Below, piece after piece: positions 46,549 through 56,600 of a DNA stretch of 64,000 bases. This DNA is from Prorocentrum cordatum (lineage: Eukaryota; Sar; Dinophyceae; Prorocentrales; Prorocentraceae): NCBI GenBank assembly GCA_963575745.1, contig CAUYUJ010015504.1, positions 1 through 64,000 on the forward strand. Direction: 5' to 3'. A program made the translations under genes and the position numbers. Position 1 is the first letter of the stretch, and each line of letters begins with the position of its first letter. Below the pieces are notes generated by a model. That model did not search any database and was not told where the DNA came from. It worked only from the letters and a program-made list of their open reading frames with translations.

Positions 46549-47450
46549 GCTGAGCAACAAAACTGCAGAATTGTACTTCTAGACGCTTCGCGTAATCCCA
46601 CCAGCCCGCGGGCGCCTGGCTTGAGGTATTATCAGCCTTCAGCTGCCTGCTGCGCCGCCCCTCCTCAGTCCCTGGCGCCCGGTGGTATCCGTGCTGGCTT
46701 CTTCGAGCCTGGTGTGGCACCCTGGCGTCCCGGTGACCCGCACGTCGACCAGCCCCAGCTTGCGTGTTCCTGGCCTCTGGTCCTCAGACACCGCCACAGC
46801 CTGGCCGTGTTTGCAGCTGCCGCTTGCAATGGTGGGATGCGCCTCCACGTGGATTGATCAGGAGTGGTTTAGCCTTCTTGTTCAGCCATCTGAGGTTGCC
46901 ACTGATGGCATGCGACACAGGTACTCTGGACTGCTTGCGCAGCCCCGCGTTTTGCCACGCTCGGTGGCACGATTACCTCTGGCGCCTGGCGCGACAGGGT
47001 ACAATTCGTTCGTCTTCCTGGTGGTCTCGCCTCTGGGGTGGTTGCTCTTCGGCCGCCTGGCACACCTGGCAGCTCCTGCAGCCCGCCTTCAGCCCCCGGC
47101 GCCGCTCAGCGTCCTTCCGCGGCAGCTCTGGCAGCCGTGACTGCGCTCACTGGATAATTAGGCTTCCTTCGCCCGTAGCCCGGGACGTCGTCTGACGCCG
47201 CCTGCGCCTTCGCTTGCGGCCGCGACCCAAAAAAGTAATCCCACCAGCCCATCCGGAAACGATGCTCAGGCGAGTTGCCTTGATCAGGGATGTGGAGACG
47301 CACGCAGTGGAACAGAGGGCGGGGGAAGCCGCTGTGGCCCAAGAGGGGGGGGAATGGAGGAGTAATCGGAGCAGGAGGAGGGGAAGTAACCTTAGGAGGT
47401 CGTTGGTTGTGCATCCCCCACCCCCGCTTCTCTCGGCGGGGAACAAACTC
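46549..47450. other. Unassigned stretch, no supported gene
   Basis: Open frames on both strands lack domains. GTAATCCCACCAGCCC occurs at 46590 and 47235. Confidence 0.4.
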
Positions 47451-47454
47451 GCCC

Positions 47455-47570
47455 TTCCTCCTCATGCCCCTCCTCCTTTTCCTCCTTTTCCTCCTCCTCC
47501 TCGTCCTCCTCCTTCTCCTTCTCTTCCTCCTCCCCATCCTCCTCTTCCTCCTCTTCATCCGACTTCTCCT
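47455..47570. repeat. CTC/TTC microsatellite
   Basis: Imperfect CCTCCT and CCTTCT run. Confidence 0.85.
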
Positions 47571-47744
47571 AAGAGACTCCGCAAAGGCACCCAAAGAGGC
47601 CTTTGGCCTGTCTGATCGCCTTCATATTCCTCCTACTCTTCCTCATCCGCCCATCATTCCTCCCCCTTCTTCCCTCCAGCCCCCTCCCTCCTCTTCCCCC
47701 TCCTCCGACTCCTCTTCCATCCTCCGCCTCTCGGGGTATGACGG

Positions 47745-47865
47745 ATTTTGAGATCGATTGTGAGATCGATAGTGAGATCTGTTGCGAGATCGAGCGTTTG
47801 ATCGACGTGAAATCGATTGAATGAGACGTTGGTTCCCCCTCCCCCCCGAACGTCCATGTCACCCG
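47745..47865 (-). repeat. 12-bp minisatellite module with conserved flank, inverted copy
   Basis: On the - strand it reads as flank (GACCACCCTTCGGGTGAC) plus GAGACG and ATCGAT-TCTCAC units, like 42768-43135. The array is short here (~6 units). Confidence 0.83.
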
Positions 47866-48257
47866 AAGGGTGGTCGTATGGGTATGGTTTATTGGCAGGG
47901 ATTCTGGGGGGGAGGCTGTCGGTCGCCAGGGTGGGCGGGAGTTTCGTATTGAGGAACAGTGAGGAGCTCCTCCCCACAGAGGAACGATGGGGGGTTGGAA
48001 GAGGAACTAAACCGCCTACACTCAGGGGCAGAAAAAAACACCCCTACCCTGGTTTACGAGGCGCTGTGCGCTGAAACTCCTGTGGGCTGACAGGGTAAAC
48101 CCTGCGTGATGTGCCGCGTCCTGGCGGCTCTAGGCTTTGGGGGTTCCCAGGAGGTTTTCAGACCACGCATTTGTAACCCAGGGTAGGGTCGTTTTCTCAT
48201 CCCTCAATACACCCTTAAGGGCTAGTTGGACGTAGTTCAGCCGTTTTTGCCTATCTG

Positions 48258-48400
48258 GTCCCAGCTTGAGCTGGCTGGGGGGCTGAAGCGGCCTAGCATC
48301 AGCTCCGGCCAGCAGAAAGGGAGAGGAAGGCCACCTGGCTGGCGCGGGGCGCGGGGGCGAGGGGGCTGGGGCGGCAGATGGGGTTCGTCGCTGCGCGCCC
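48258..48400 (+). repeat. ~140-bp dispersed repeat, + copy
   Basis: Partner of 46410-46548 in opposite orientation. Confidence 0.75.
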
Positions 48401-48679
48401 CGCCCCGCCACCATGGGGGTTCTGTCGCGGACGCGACAGCGCCCCATGCTGCACCACAGCTTTGGCATTCCTTGGTGGCGCGCCGGTCCGCTCCTCTCCC
48501 CATCCACTGTCCTCTCCCTTGCCCCCTCCCCCGCCACCCTCCAGCTGCTTTTGCCCCTGTCCGCTTCCTCTGCTCCCTCTCCTGTTCCCTCCTCATCCTC
48601 CTCCTTTTTCCCTTTTGCTTATACGTAACTTTTCCCTGCCGCACCCCGAGGCAAGTTTTTAGGGTGGGGGACATAACAG

Positions 48680-49070
48680 TTGGCAACAGTTTCACAGATG
48701 GAGGGCGGGTGGTTTTCAAAATGTGGCTCTCGCCCTAGCGCCACGCACATTCGTCGTACAAGTTTGCAAGAGCATCGCGGCTTGAGGGCGGGTGGTTTTC
48801 AAAATCTGGCTCTTGGCCTAGCGCCGCGCACATTCGTTTAAAACAACATGCAAGAGCTTCGCGGATTGAGGGCGGGTCGTTATCAAAATGTGGCTCTCGC
48901 CCTAGCGCCGTGCACATTTGGTTTTTAAATGACAAGAGTTTCACGGATTGAGGGCGGGTCGTTTTCAAAATGTGGTTCTCGCCTTAGCGCTGCGCGCATT
49001 CGTAAATGTGGTTCTCGCCTTAGCGCCGCGCACATTCGTTTTAAACAGTTGCAAGAGTTCCACGGATTCC
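48680..49070 (+). repeat. ~82-bp tandem repeat
   Basis: GAGGGCGGGTNGTTTTCAAAA recurs at about 48700, 48785, 48867 and 48948, each followed by TGGCTCTCGCCCTAGCGCC. A diverged single unit may lie at 62575-62640. Confidence 0.88.
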
Positions 49071-49384
49071 CACGATCGACGTACCAGAAATTGCGTTCTG
49101 GAAGGAGTCATGATCAGGAGGGTGCAACAGTTATGATGATTCGCGGTGTTGAAGTCCCAGGAATGGCGTTTTGGCACGACTCAGGGTCATCAAGACGCAA
49201 CAGTCAGGTTGATCCGTAGTGTTGGAACCCCGAGTACAATGTTTTGGCATGCTTCATGGTCTTCAAACGGTTGTCTTCCAACGAGGCAGGTCCCTCTGTG
49301 GAAACGAACCGTTGCAGGGGCCTGTGAAGAGGGAGTTTGGGGGGAGGGTGCATTCCAACATCGTTGGCGACTCTCAGGTTTACA

Positions 49385-49497
49385 CTGGTCCTCCTCCTCC
49401 TCCTCCTTCTCCTCCTCCTCCTCCTCCTCCTCCCCCTCCTCCTCCTCCTCCTTCTCCTCCTCCCCCTCCTCCTCCTCCTCCTCCTCCTCCTCCGGTT
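49385..49497. repeat. CTC microsatellite at the 5' side of the LINE
   Basis: TCC run that ends two bases before the first open frame of the LINE. Confidence 0.95.
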
Positions 49498-49586
49498 GAT
49501 TGAGAGGGGCTGCGGCACATCCATTCTTTCTCAGTGCTTCTCCACAAGAAATCGGGGGGGCCCATGATTATTCCTGCTCGGGCAAG

Positions 49587-51761
49587 ATGAGCGCTCCTTC
49601 TCGCCCCTACGCCAATGCCGCGCAGGTGATCAGCTACAACCCTCTCTCCACCCTCAACTGCGGCAGGCTCGACGACATCTTCAGTGAGTTCAAGCACAAG
49701 GCGGTCATCGGGTTGCAAGGTACCAGACTGCCAGGACATGATCTTGCTATCGAACAGCGAAGTATTGGAAATCATATATTATATTCTGCTGGATATGGGC
49801 GGCGTTCTAACAAGCATGCAGGCGTGGCAATTGGACTTCATCGGCGTCTGTTTCGTGACACCTCTATCAAGGAGATCAAGGTGCCCAAGGACCCGAGCTT
49901 GCAAGGGCGTGGCATCCTTATACGCACCCGCACTGACAACATGGATGTTGCATGGATATCTTTGTACTTTCCTCCTGAGAACGTTGGCAACCACAAGCCT
50001 AGGTCCCCGTTCCAGAAGCTTCTTTCGTGGACTTCACAGGTTCTTGCTGGACTACCCGCACGCGTTTTACCAATAGTGATGATGGACGGTAATGGCAGAG
50101 TTGGCATGCTTGCTGGACCTCAGGGCGTACCCTGTCCAGATGATTGTTTCGCGATTGGCCCACACTTCAGAGAACCCACCAACACGAACGGCAGCTACTT
50201 GAGGCAATTCTGGCTCGACTTTCACTTGTGTGCGGTGAATACATACTTTCCTCACGGAGCTGGACCTACTCATTATAACTTAGGCATGAACACCCAGCAC
50301 AGGATCGACTACATATGCGTACCTTATGGATTTCTGACATCTGGAGCTATACATTCGGCATTCGTTCTTGAGCGTGCTGGCGATCGACTTCAACTCATAC
50401 AAAGCATTCGCAGAGCTGATCACCGACCCGTTCAGATAAATCTTGATATTCAACTGCAGTACGATGGCAACAAGCAGACTATGAAATGGAATCGAGAAGG
50501 TATGATGCAGGAAATGCTACATGGTGGACTTCGAGATTTGATATACACCGACATCACCCAGTGGTGCCAGGACAGCGAGCAGCAGTGGCAGCAGATCTTG
50601 GACACAGGCTCGGTTACACAATCATGGCAGTTTCTCGTGGACGGATTGCAGCCCATCGCTCAGAAGCACTTCGCACCACACCCTGACACGAACCTTCGGG
50701 ACAAATCGAAGCAAAAGATTCAACTTCTTCGAGAACGGCGCGATCTTCGACAAGCGGTGGCCCAGCAATGGACACATGACGGCCTGGGACCTCTGAGATA
50801 TATCTTTCGCATTCTTGGCATTGGATCGAGCATGCACTCTTTGCGAGATCTACTACACGGATGGCGAGTTGCTGTGTGTCTTGGCAAGGCGAGTAGAAAG
50901 GTCACCTCACATATCAAGCAAGCGCAGATTGATCGACAGCTGGCACTGATGGAGGCATGTACGCAGGCATGGAATGATAAGCGCCATGCGGAGGCGCACC
51001 AACTCGCACGAATGATTACAGGAAAAAGACTTGGACCCAAACGACGACGGTGCGGACGACCTATTACGTTGCGACTTACCCGAGATGAAGCTGAACAACG
51101 TTTCTCGAAAGCAGGAGCTCTTAAAGGATGGGGTGCTCGCAGGATCACGGACGCCATGCTCTTCACTCAGGCACAACAGTCTTGTCACCCCCCTACTCCA
51201 GACGCACGGCCACAGGCTGAACGCGATCTTCTTCGTACCATTCGAGCTCTTGGCAAGGCAAAAAATCGACGGGCGGCTCCGGAATGGGATTTACCTTCTG
51301 AGATAAGGCGTATCTTTCTTTCTCCACCTTGTGGCACGGTGGTACAGCATGGCATTGGATTGGACACTCCCACAGAGCAGCTGCAGTGTATTTATGATCG
51401 GCTTTTGGTGTTTCATCAGGAGGTTCGCGCGAACAACAAGGCTCCACAGCAGTGGCATCGAGATAAGTGTTTTGGAATCCCCAAGGACTTAGACGACACG
51501 CGATGGGTACATGGATATGGTGCTTACAGTAACTCTTTCTATCGCGGCCTCTTTCGTAACCAACCCGCAGACATACTCTATCCTCACGCGTATCATGTTC
51601 CTGGAAGGAGGTGCGAGGGTGCAATCGCGGCTACCACGGTCATGATGGATCGACTTCGGAAGGCTCGGAAATCTCACATCGCTCTCAACTTCGACGCGGT
51701 CAACGCTTTCAATTGCGTGAAGCAGGATATCATCATCCCCCCCCACCGCCTCCGAGAGTGA
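49587..51761 (+). CDS. LINE ORF, part 1: APE-type endonuclease and start of RT
   Basis: The start is the ATG at 49587 (MSAPSRPYANAAQ); the frame is open from 49500. The endonuclease nicks target DNA to prime reverse transcription. Its motifs are 'ISYNPLSTLN' (Asn), 'VIGLQGTR' (where a Glu normally follows the Gln; here Gly), 'VMMDGNGRVG' (Asp-x-Asn), 'QHRIDYICVP' and 'RADHRPVQ' (Asp-His). A long helical linker (~50450-51300) leads to the RT, which begins with 'DILYPHAYHVPGRRCEGAI' and motif A 'ALNFDAVNAFNCV' (Asp at ~51690). The ORF stops at 51759-51761 just after motif A, so RT is incomplete in this frame. Confidence 0.8.
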   Translation: MSAPSRPYANAAQVISYNPLSTLNCGRLDDIFSEFKHKAVIGLQGTRLPGHDLAIEQRSIGNHILYSAGYGRRSNKHAGVAIGLHRRLFRDTSIKEIKVPKDPSLQGRGILIRTRTDNMDVAWISLYFPPENVGNHKPRSPFQKLLSWTSQVLAGLPARVLPIVMMDGNGRVGMLAGPQGVPCPDDCFAIGPHFREPTNTNGSYLRQFWLDFHLCAVNTYFPHGAGPTHYNLGMNTQHRIDYICVPYGFLTSGAIHSAFVLERAGDRLQLIQSIRRADHRPVQINLDIQLQYDGNKQTMKWNREGMMQEMLHGGLRDLIYTDITQWCQDSEQQWQQILDTGSVTQSWQFLVDGLQPIAQKHFAPHPDTNLRDKSKQKIQLLRERRDLRQAVAQQWTHDGLGPLRYIFRILGIGSSMHSLRDLLHGWRVAVCLGKASRKVTSHIKQAQIDRQLALMEACTQAWNDKRHAEAHQLARMITGKRLGPKRRRCGRPITLRLTRDEAEQRFSKAGALKGWGARRITDAMLFTQAQQSCHPPTPDARPQAERDLLRTIRALGKAKNRRAAPEWDLPSEIRRIFLSPPCGTVVQHGIGLDTPTEQLQCIYDRLLVFHQEVRANNKAPQQWHRDKCFGIPKDLDDTRWVHGYGAYSNSFYRGLFRNQPADILYPHAYHVPGRRCEGAIAATTVMMDRLRKARKSHIALNFDAVNAFNCVKQDIIIPPHRLRE

Positions 51762-51942
51762 CGCGAAGCTTTTTGATGATCGCGTTGGTGGATGCGTTAC
51801 GTAGCATGACGCTCTAGATGGCAGGGTCAACTTTCACCACGGCGAAGGCGTTACACAAGGGAGTTCGCTCGGCACTGGTCTTTTTGAGAAAGCGCATGGC
51901 GCATCGGTCGACGACTGGCGAGCTGACACAACAGATCCACAG
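51762..51942 (+). pseudogene. Out-of-frame RT region between motifs A and C
   Basis: The segment that should hold motif B reads in pieces, for example 'TTAKALHKGVRSALVFLRKR', and needs more than one frame change. It shows the LINE RT is disrupted here by indels or assembly errors. Confidence 0.6.
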
Positions 51943-52636
51943 TTGCAGGTCCCCTCGGTAGTTCGTGACAATATCGTTGATTGCTCGATCTTTAGATTCG
52001 TGGACGACGTCAGGCGCCTACTGCGCGTTCAAGGATTTGCACAGATGAGGGACTCTACTTCACGATGCATCGATTCTCTGTCGCAACACCTCCTGGAGAT
52101 AGGTTGCGCGCAGAATGAGAAGAAGCTGGAGGCCACCGCCTTCTTCATGGGTAAGCTATCTGGCAATCTACAGCGACGTGCCTATGCAGATCCATGGATG
52201 CCTGGACGTGTGATGCGAGAGGCTCGATATCTTGGCCCCATGCTTCACTATCGCGGATACACGGGTGTGGAACTTAATCGACGGATTCAGGCGTGCAAGA
52301 AGAACTGGTACATGTTTCACAGGTTCTGGTTCAGCAGCGTCTGCCGAGACTTCAAGATCATCTTGTTTCGCATGATGTGTATGGCTTGTCTCATGTCTGG
52401 TGTCTTGGGGCTGCCTTTCACCAAAGAGGACGAGGCCAAGCCCGACAGAACTCAGATATGGTATTGTCGTAAATTGATGCAGGGCGCGGCGACGAATACC
52501 ACCCTCCTTCCCGACGGCACCGAGAAGAAGACTAGCCTCGCTTCTGCACGAGTTTTGCAGCTGCTCCGATTAGCACCCGTCTCGTTGGAGCTCAGGATTC
52601 AGAGATTGAGGTGGTACCAGGCAATGTTCAGGGCCC

Positions 52637-52707
<71 letters not shown>

Positions 52708-53445
52708 GAACAGCTCCTGACTATCCTCTTGGCCCCCCAGATGCCCTTCGAGCAGGGCCCAGTGGAGCTTAACTTTTTCGTGAAACGGATGATTGAGGAT
52801 CTGAACTCGCTCGCGGAACTCGAGGAGGGTGCGGATTTCGTGGATAGGTACGAGGGCGCCCCCCAAAGGCTCTTGCTGGATCAGGATCTGAAGGCCCACT
52901 TCTTGGACATCGACGTCTCAGAGCTTCGGAGTAAGTACCTCTCGGTTGCCGCGCCTCCTCCAGGCCACCATCAGCCCCCTCAGGATCCCGAAGATGAACC
53001 CCCACATGCTCGTGAATACCGATGTCATGATCTTCTCCCGAATGGACAGGAGTGTGGAGAGACGTTCGAGACCCTTAGAGCCCTGCGAGTCCACCAATCT
53101 CGTGTTCGAAGAGCGGACGGTGTCGTACATGTTGAGAAGTTCGTGCAAAGTAGTATGTGTCCATGGTGTTCGTCTGGGTTTAGCAGTCGGGACTCAGTGG
53201 TATCACATGTGCGCCATGCTTTCATTCAGAATCGGTGTCTTACGGATCGTGCCATGACACCACAAAGTGTACCAGATGAAGTTGAGCTTGTATGCCCTTT
53301 GTGTGAACAGCACTTTACGTCTCTGGCATTATATCACATGCATGTTCGGTCGCATGTTCCAGGGCCTCGAGATATTCATTTATCAGTAGCTCGTTCGGGG
53401 CTCGAGATCATCCCAGAACTGGCCGCGCGGTTCGGCCACCTACCT
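51943..53445 (+). CDS. LINE ORF, part 2: RT C-terminal motifs and zinc fingers, with a 22-Lys run
   Basis: RT motif C is 'FRFVDDVRRLL' (Asp-Asp at ~51998); motif D-E parts are 'QNEKKLEATAFFMG' and 'YLGPMLHYRGYTG'. The thumb-like region continues to 'RLRWYQAMFRAPA', where 66 A residues at 52641-52706 add 22 Lys in frame, and then 'NEQLLTILLAPQMPF' continues the protein. Three zinc-finger-like segments follow: 'YRCHDLLPNGQECGETF', 'MCPWCSSGFSSRDSVVSH' and 'VCPLCEQHFTSLALYHMH', of C2H2 type, probably for nucleic-acid binding. There is no natural start; it is the continuation of the ORF at 49587. The end in this frame is arbitrary. Confidence 0.7.
52641..52706 (+). repeat. Poly(A) run of 66 nt inside the LINE ORF
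   Basis: A pure A run, an exact multiple of three, so the frame is kept. No flanking duplication is visible. Confidence 0.95.
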
Positions 53446-53449
53446 CTCC

Positions 53450-54163
53450 GTGGACGTAGAGGCCATGCCCCTCGAACTCGCGCTCCCGCCAGCGCAGCGG
53501 CAGCGCAGGGAGGGGCCCCTCGGCAAGGCGCTGAAAGAGGCCGACAAGGACAATCTGAAGGCGATCAAGGATATGATGATTCTCGTAGCGAAGTTGGGAC
53601 TGGCAGCCGAGTATCAGGCACGTGTGGCGAGAGCGGTATCGGACTTGGAGGCGCGCGTGTGCCCGTTGTCGGTCGAGATGGCGCAGGCCGGCTTGGATGC
53701 GGGTCGCGGCCACGCGCAGCAAGCAGCGGGAGTGGCCAAGGAGGATCGAGAGCAACAGTTGGGTCTCCCGCACACGTTGATATTCTTGGCCATCATGAAC
53801 AAAGCCGAGCAGCAGGCCGTGCAGTTGAGCGGCCAGGCGAAGACGGACTTCGAGCGCTACACTGCCAACTACACGCAGATAAAGGAATCCAAGGGCATGC
53901 AGGCCCTACATCACGCGTTGCAGAAGGACATCCCCTACTGCCGCGTGAAGAAAACGTACGCGCGGGACTACGCGAAGATAGAGATCAAGGTGAACAGATC
54001 GGCCGTGGCGTGGCCGGCTCGGGAGCATGCCAAAACGTTGTTGGGCAACCAGGGCGGCATCTTCAAATACGGGATGGCGCCTTCATCAGACATAGCGCGC
54101 CGCGTGCAGCAGGTGCTAGAGGAGCTTGGCGAGAGTCGTTCGCACGAGGAGAGGTACCGCTAG
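53450..54163 (+). CDS. Helical ORF of unknown role following the LINE zinc fingers
   Basis: In the +1 frame relative to the zinc-finger part. The open frame begins with GTG at 53450, and the first ATG is at 53465; reading extends upstream without a clear start. The protein is alpha-helical and rich in Ala, Glu, Lys and Arg ('LKAIKDMMILVAKLGLAAE', 'LGLPHTLIFLAIMNKAEQQ', 'HALQKDIPYCRVKKTY'), with no Cys clusters. I do not recognise a family with certainty. It could be the LINE C-terminus displaced by a frameshift, or an ORF1-like protein of a neighbouring copy. Confidence 0.5.
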   Translation: MDVEAMPLELALPPAQRQRREGPLGKALKEADKDNLKAIKDMMILVAKLGLAAEYQARVARAVSDLEARVCPLSVEMAQAGLDAGRGHAQQAAGVAKEDREQQLGLPHTLIFLAIMNKAEQQAVQLSGQAKTDFERYTANYTQIKESKGMQALHHALQKDIPYCRVKKTYARDYAKIEIKVNRSAVAWPAREHAKTLLGNQGGIFKYGMAPSSDIARRVQQVLEELGESRSHEERYR

Positions 54164-54370
54164 ATGGCTCGAGCTCTTCTTCGACTGCGGAAAGAAATAC
54201 TTCTGCTGGCTCGCTTTCTTCGACTGCGAACAGAACTACTTCTGCTGGCTCGTTTTTTCTTCGACTGCGGAAAGAAATACTGCTGGCTCGTCTTCTTCGA
54301 CTGCTGGTGGAAATACTTCTGCAGGGCTCTCGCTTTCTTCGACTGCTGGTGGAAATACTTCTGCTGAATC
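54164..54370 (+). repeat. ~42-bp tandem repeat, 5 units
   Basis: CTTCGACTGCGGAAAGAAAT and ACTTCTGCTGGCTCG recur with small changes. Open in all + frames, giving Ser/Thr- or Leu/Arg-rich peptides. Confidence 0.88.
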
Positions 54371-54880
54371 CCTACAGCTACTTCGAGCAGCTGAGCGACT
54401 TCAGAGAGCGGGATCTGAGGCCGCCCGTTTTGCCGCTGCTGATGTTTCCTCTTCTCCTCCTCCTCCTCCTCCTCCTCCTCCGTCGCGTGAAGTAGTGCAT
54501 CTCGATCGGCACGCTCGAGTTCAGAGCGTTCGTCGGGATGTAATTCGTCGTCGAGGCTGATGGCACCTCCGCCGAGGCGTCCCGTCTGTGGGGTGGGCGT
54601 CCCCTGCCCCCTTTCGGGTGCCTCGGGGGGGGTGCCTTCAGCTTCGGGCCCGAGCAGGCTGGGTCACGAGGCGGTGTCCCTGCCCTGCTCTGGCCTCCTA
54701 GGCTCCATAGGCCGTGTAGGAGGTTCGGAGTGTAGGGTCGGTGGGTTCGTTGGCCTTGTAGATTTCTTGTCGAGTAGGCCGAACTCCAGCCGATTTTCAG
54801 CACGTCTTCGTCCGATCGTAGCACTAGCGCACGCTGTAGAGCACATTTAGCAGCAGAGCAGAGACATATGGGACCAGGAA
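54371..54880. other. Non-coding stretch with a short CTC run
   Basis: CTCCTC at 54455-54480. No gene recognised. Confidence 0.45.
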
Positions 54881-54884
54881 GGGC

Positions 54885-54980
54885 ATTCATTCATTCATTC
54901 ATTCATTCATTCATTCCTCCTCCTCCTCCTCCTCCTCCTCCTCCTCCTCCTCCTCCTCCTCCTCCTCCTCCTCCTGCTCC
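54885..54980. repeat. ATTC tetramer and CTC microsatellites
   Basis: CATTCATT run (54886-54916) joined directly to a CTC run. Confidence 0.95.
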
Positions 54981-55124
54981 TGCTTCCCCCCAACGGCCCC
55001 AGCGGGGGCCGAGGTGGTGGCCGCCCTGGCCTATTTCGGCTTCAGCCTCGTGCGGGGCCTCCTGCCGCAGCCGCAGGACTACCAGGCGCGCCCCCCTTCT
55101 GGCGCAGCCCGCTGGGTGGGGACG

Positions 55125-55410
55125 GGTGGGGGGAGGGAGAGGACGAGGACGGGGGAGAGGGGGGGAAGGGGAGGGGGGGGAGGGGGGGAGAGGACGAGGA
55201 CGGGGGGGGGGGGGGGAGGACGAGGATGGGGAGGGGGGGGGACGAGGATGGGGGAGGGGGGGGGGACGAGGAGGTGGGAGGGAGGGGGAGGACGAGGTGG
55301 TGGGAGGGAGGGGGGGAACGATGATGGGGGAGGAGGGGGGGGACGAGGAAGTGGGAGGGAGAGGACGAGGACGGGGAAGGGGGGGGGGGAGGGGAGAGGG
55401 CGGCAAGCCA
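55125..55410. repeat. G-rich low-complexity stretch with GGGGGGA and GACGAGGA words
   Basis: Long G runs on the + strand; capable of G-quadruplex formation by composition. Confidence 0.85.
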
Positions 55411-55769
55411 GGTGCGCTCGCGCCATATCTGACATCCCATCTCGCCCCTCCCATCCCTCCCCATTCTGCTGATGTTTCCTCTGCGGGCGCGTGTCGCGGC
55501 CGACCTGGAACTCCAACAAAGGCCCCGTCGAACAGCAGCAGCAGGAATTGGAGTGGAGGGAACGGGGGAAGCATGAGGACCATGGGAAGGCGGAGGAGCT
55601 GAGCAGGAGGAAAAGACGGAGGATGAGGAAGGAGGGAGGACGACGATGACCAACAGCAGGAGCGGGAATTGGGATGGAGGAGCGGGAGGAGCAGGAGGAC
55701 CAGGGAAAGGCGGAGTAGGGGAAAAAGAGGGGCGGCAACGATGAGGAAGGACTCGGATCCAGAAAAGCG
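55411..55769. other. Non-coding stretch, part of a dispersed family
   Basis: GCTCGCGCCATATCTGACAT (55419) relates to 29870, 62845 and, inverted, 7438. Repeated GGAGCGGGAGGAGCAGGAGG words follow. No gene. Confidence 0.5.
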
Positions 55770-55880
55770 GCCCGCGCTGCGGCGAGAGTGAGATTCTGAA
55801 CGACGGGAGCAAAGCGCCGATCCAAAAATGAGGCCCACGCTGCAGCAGGAGCACCATCTTGAAGCACCGCAAACAAACGG
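55770..55880 (+). repeat. Dispersed repeat family 'AACGACGG', second + copy
   Basis: Shares GAACGACGGGAGCAAAGCG and GAGGCCCACGCTGCAGC with 30181-30290 and 6755-6965 (inverted). Confidence 0.72.
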
Positions 55881-56379
55881 ATTGCATACAAACACGTAAG
55901 GAAGACCACTGTGAATAAAAACACCGTGCGCGCATAGGGCGGCACATCTTCCAGACAGAGGAGGGGAAAGAGGAGAGCAGTGCAATTCACGCGTAATGTG
56001 TAATTGTAGGGACGGACGGAGGGACAAGGAGAAGGAGGAGGAGGAGGAGGAGGAGAAGAAGGAGGAGGAGGGGGCACCTTCCTCCTCCTCCGTTCCTCTT
56101 TCTCCTCCTCGTTATCATCTTCCTCGTGGAGTAAGTATCGAAGATCAGAGGAGCAAAAGGTTATGATATCGGCGTGTTCCAATACATGCAGAATACCAAA
56201 TATTCCCTGATGTCCAATACGGTCTGCAGAAACGAGGACCTCTAGATACTCCAGAATTCGTGGGACGTGTCCTGTGTCACATCGTAGCATGTCATCCATA
56301 TCACTCTAGCTCAGCGAGGGCCTTGACTGATGCTACGCGAGCGCCCAGCCGCCAGATGCATGACCCAGGCTTCCTTTCG
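55881..56379. other. Non-coding stretch, nothing recognised
   Basis: Contains a GGA run at 56030-56070 and CTC at 56080-56110. No gene. Confidence 0.45.
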
Positions 56380-56600
56380 CCGGGATTGTTTTCGCCGTTG
56401 CCAGGCTTCGTTTCGCCGGGCTTGGCTTTCGCCGAGGTTGGCTTTCGCCAGGCTTCTCTTCGCTGGGCTTCTTTTCGCTGGGGTTGGCTTTCGCCGGGCT
56501 TTGTTTCGCCAGGATTGGCTTTCACCAGGGTTGGCTTTCGCCCGGGTTGGCTTTCGCCGGGATCGGCTTTCGCCGGGCTTCGTCTTGCTGGAGTCGGTTC
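56380..56600 (+). repeat. ~20-bp minisatellite (GGCTTTCGCCGGGCTTC), + orientation
   Basis: About 11 units of TTTCGCCGGG plus TTGGC/CTTCG. The inverted partner is 57525-57700. Confidence 0.85.

Larger units (their letters stand above)
49500..54163 (+). mobile_element. Degenerate LINE-type (APE endonuclease plus RT) retrotransposon
   Basis: An endonuclease/exonuclease/phosphatase domain, RT motifs split over two frames, C2H2-type zinc fingers and a following helical ORF lie in order on the + strand. The RT is broken around 51762-51942 and a 66-nt A run lies inside the second ORF. No target-site duplication or 3' tail was identified, so the outer limits are approximate. Confidence 0.75.

Noticed and set aside
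45389-46553. 300-390-residue frames as host genes
   Set aside because: They run through the CTC microsatellite and dispersed repeats, with no conserved motif.
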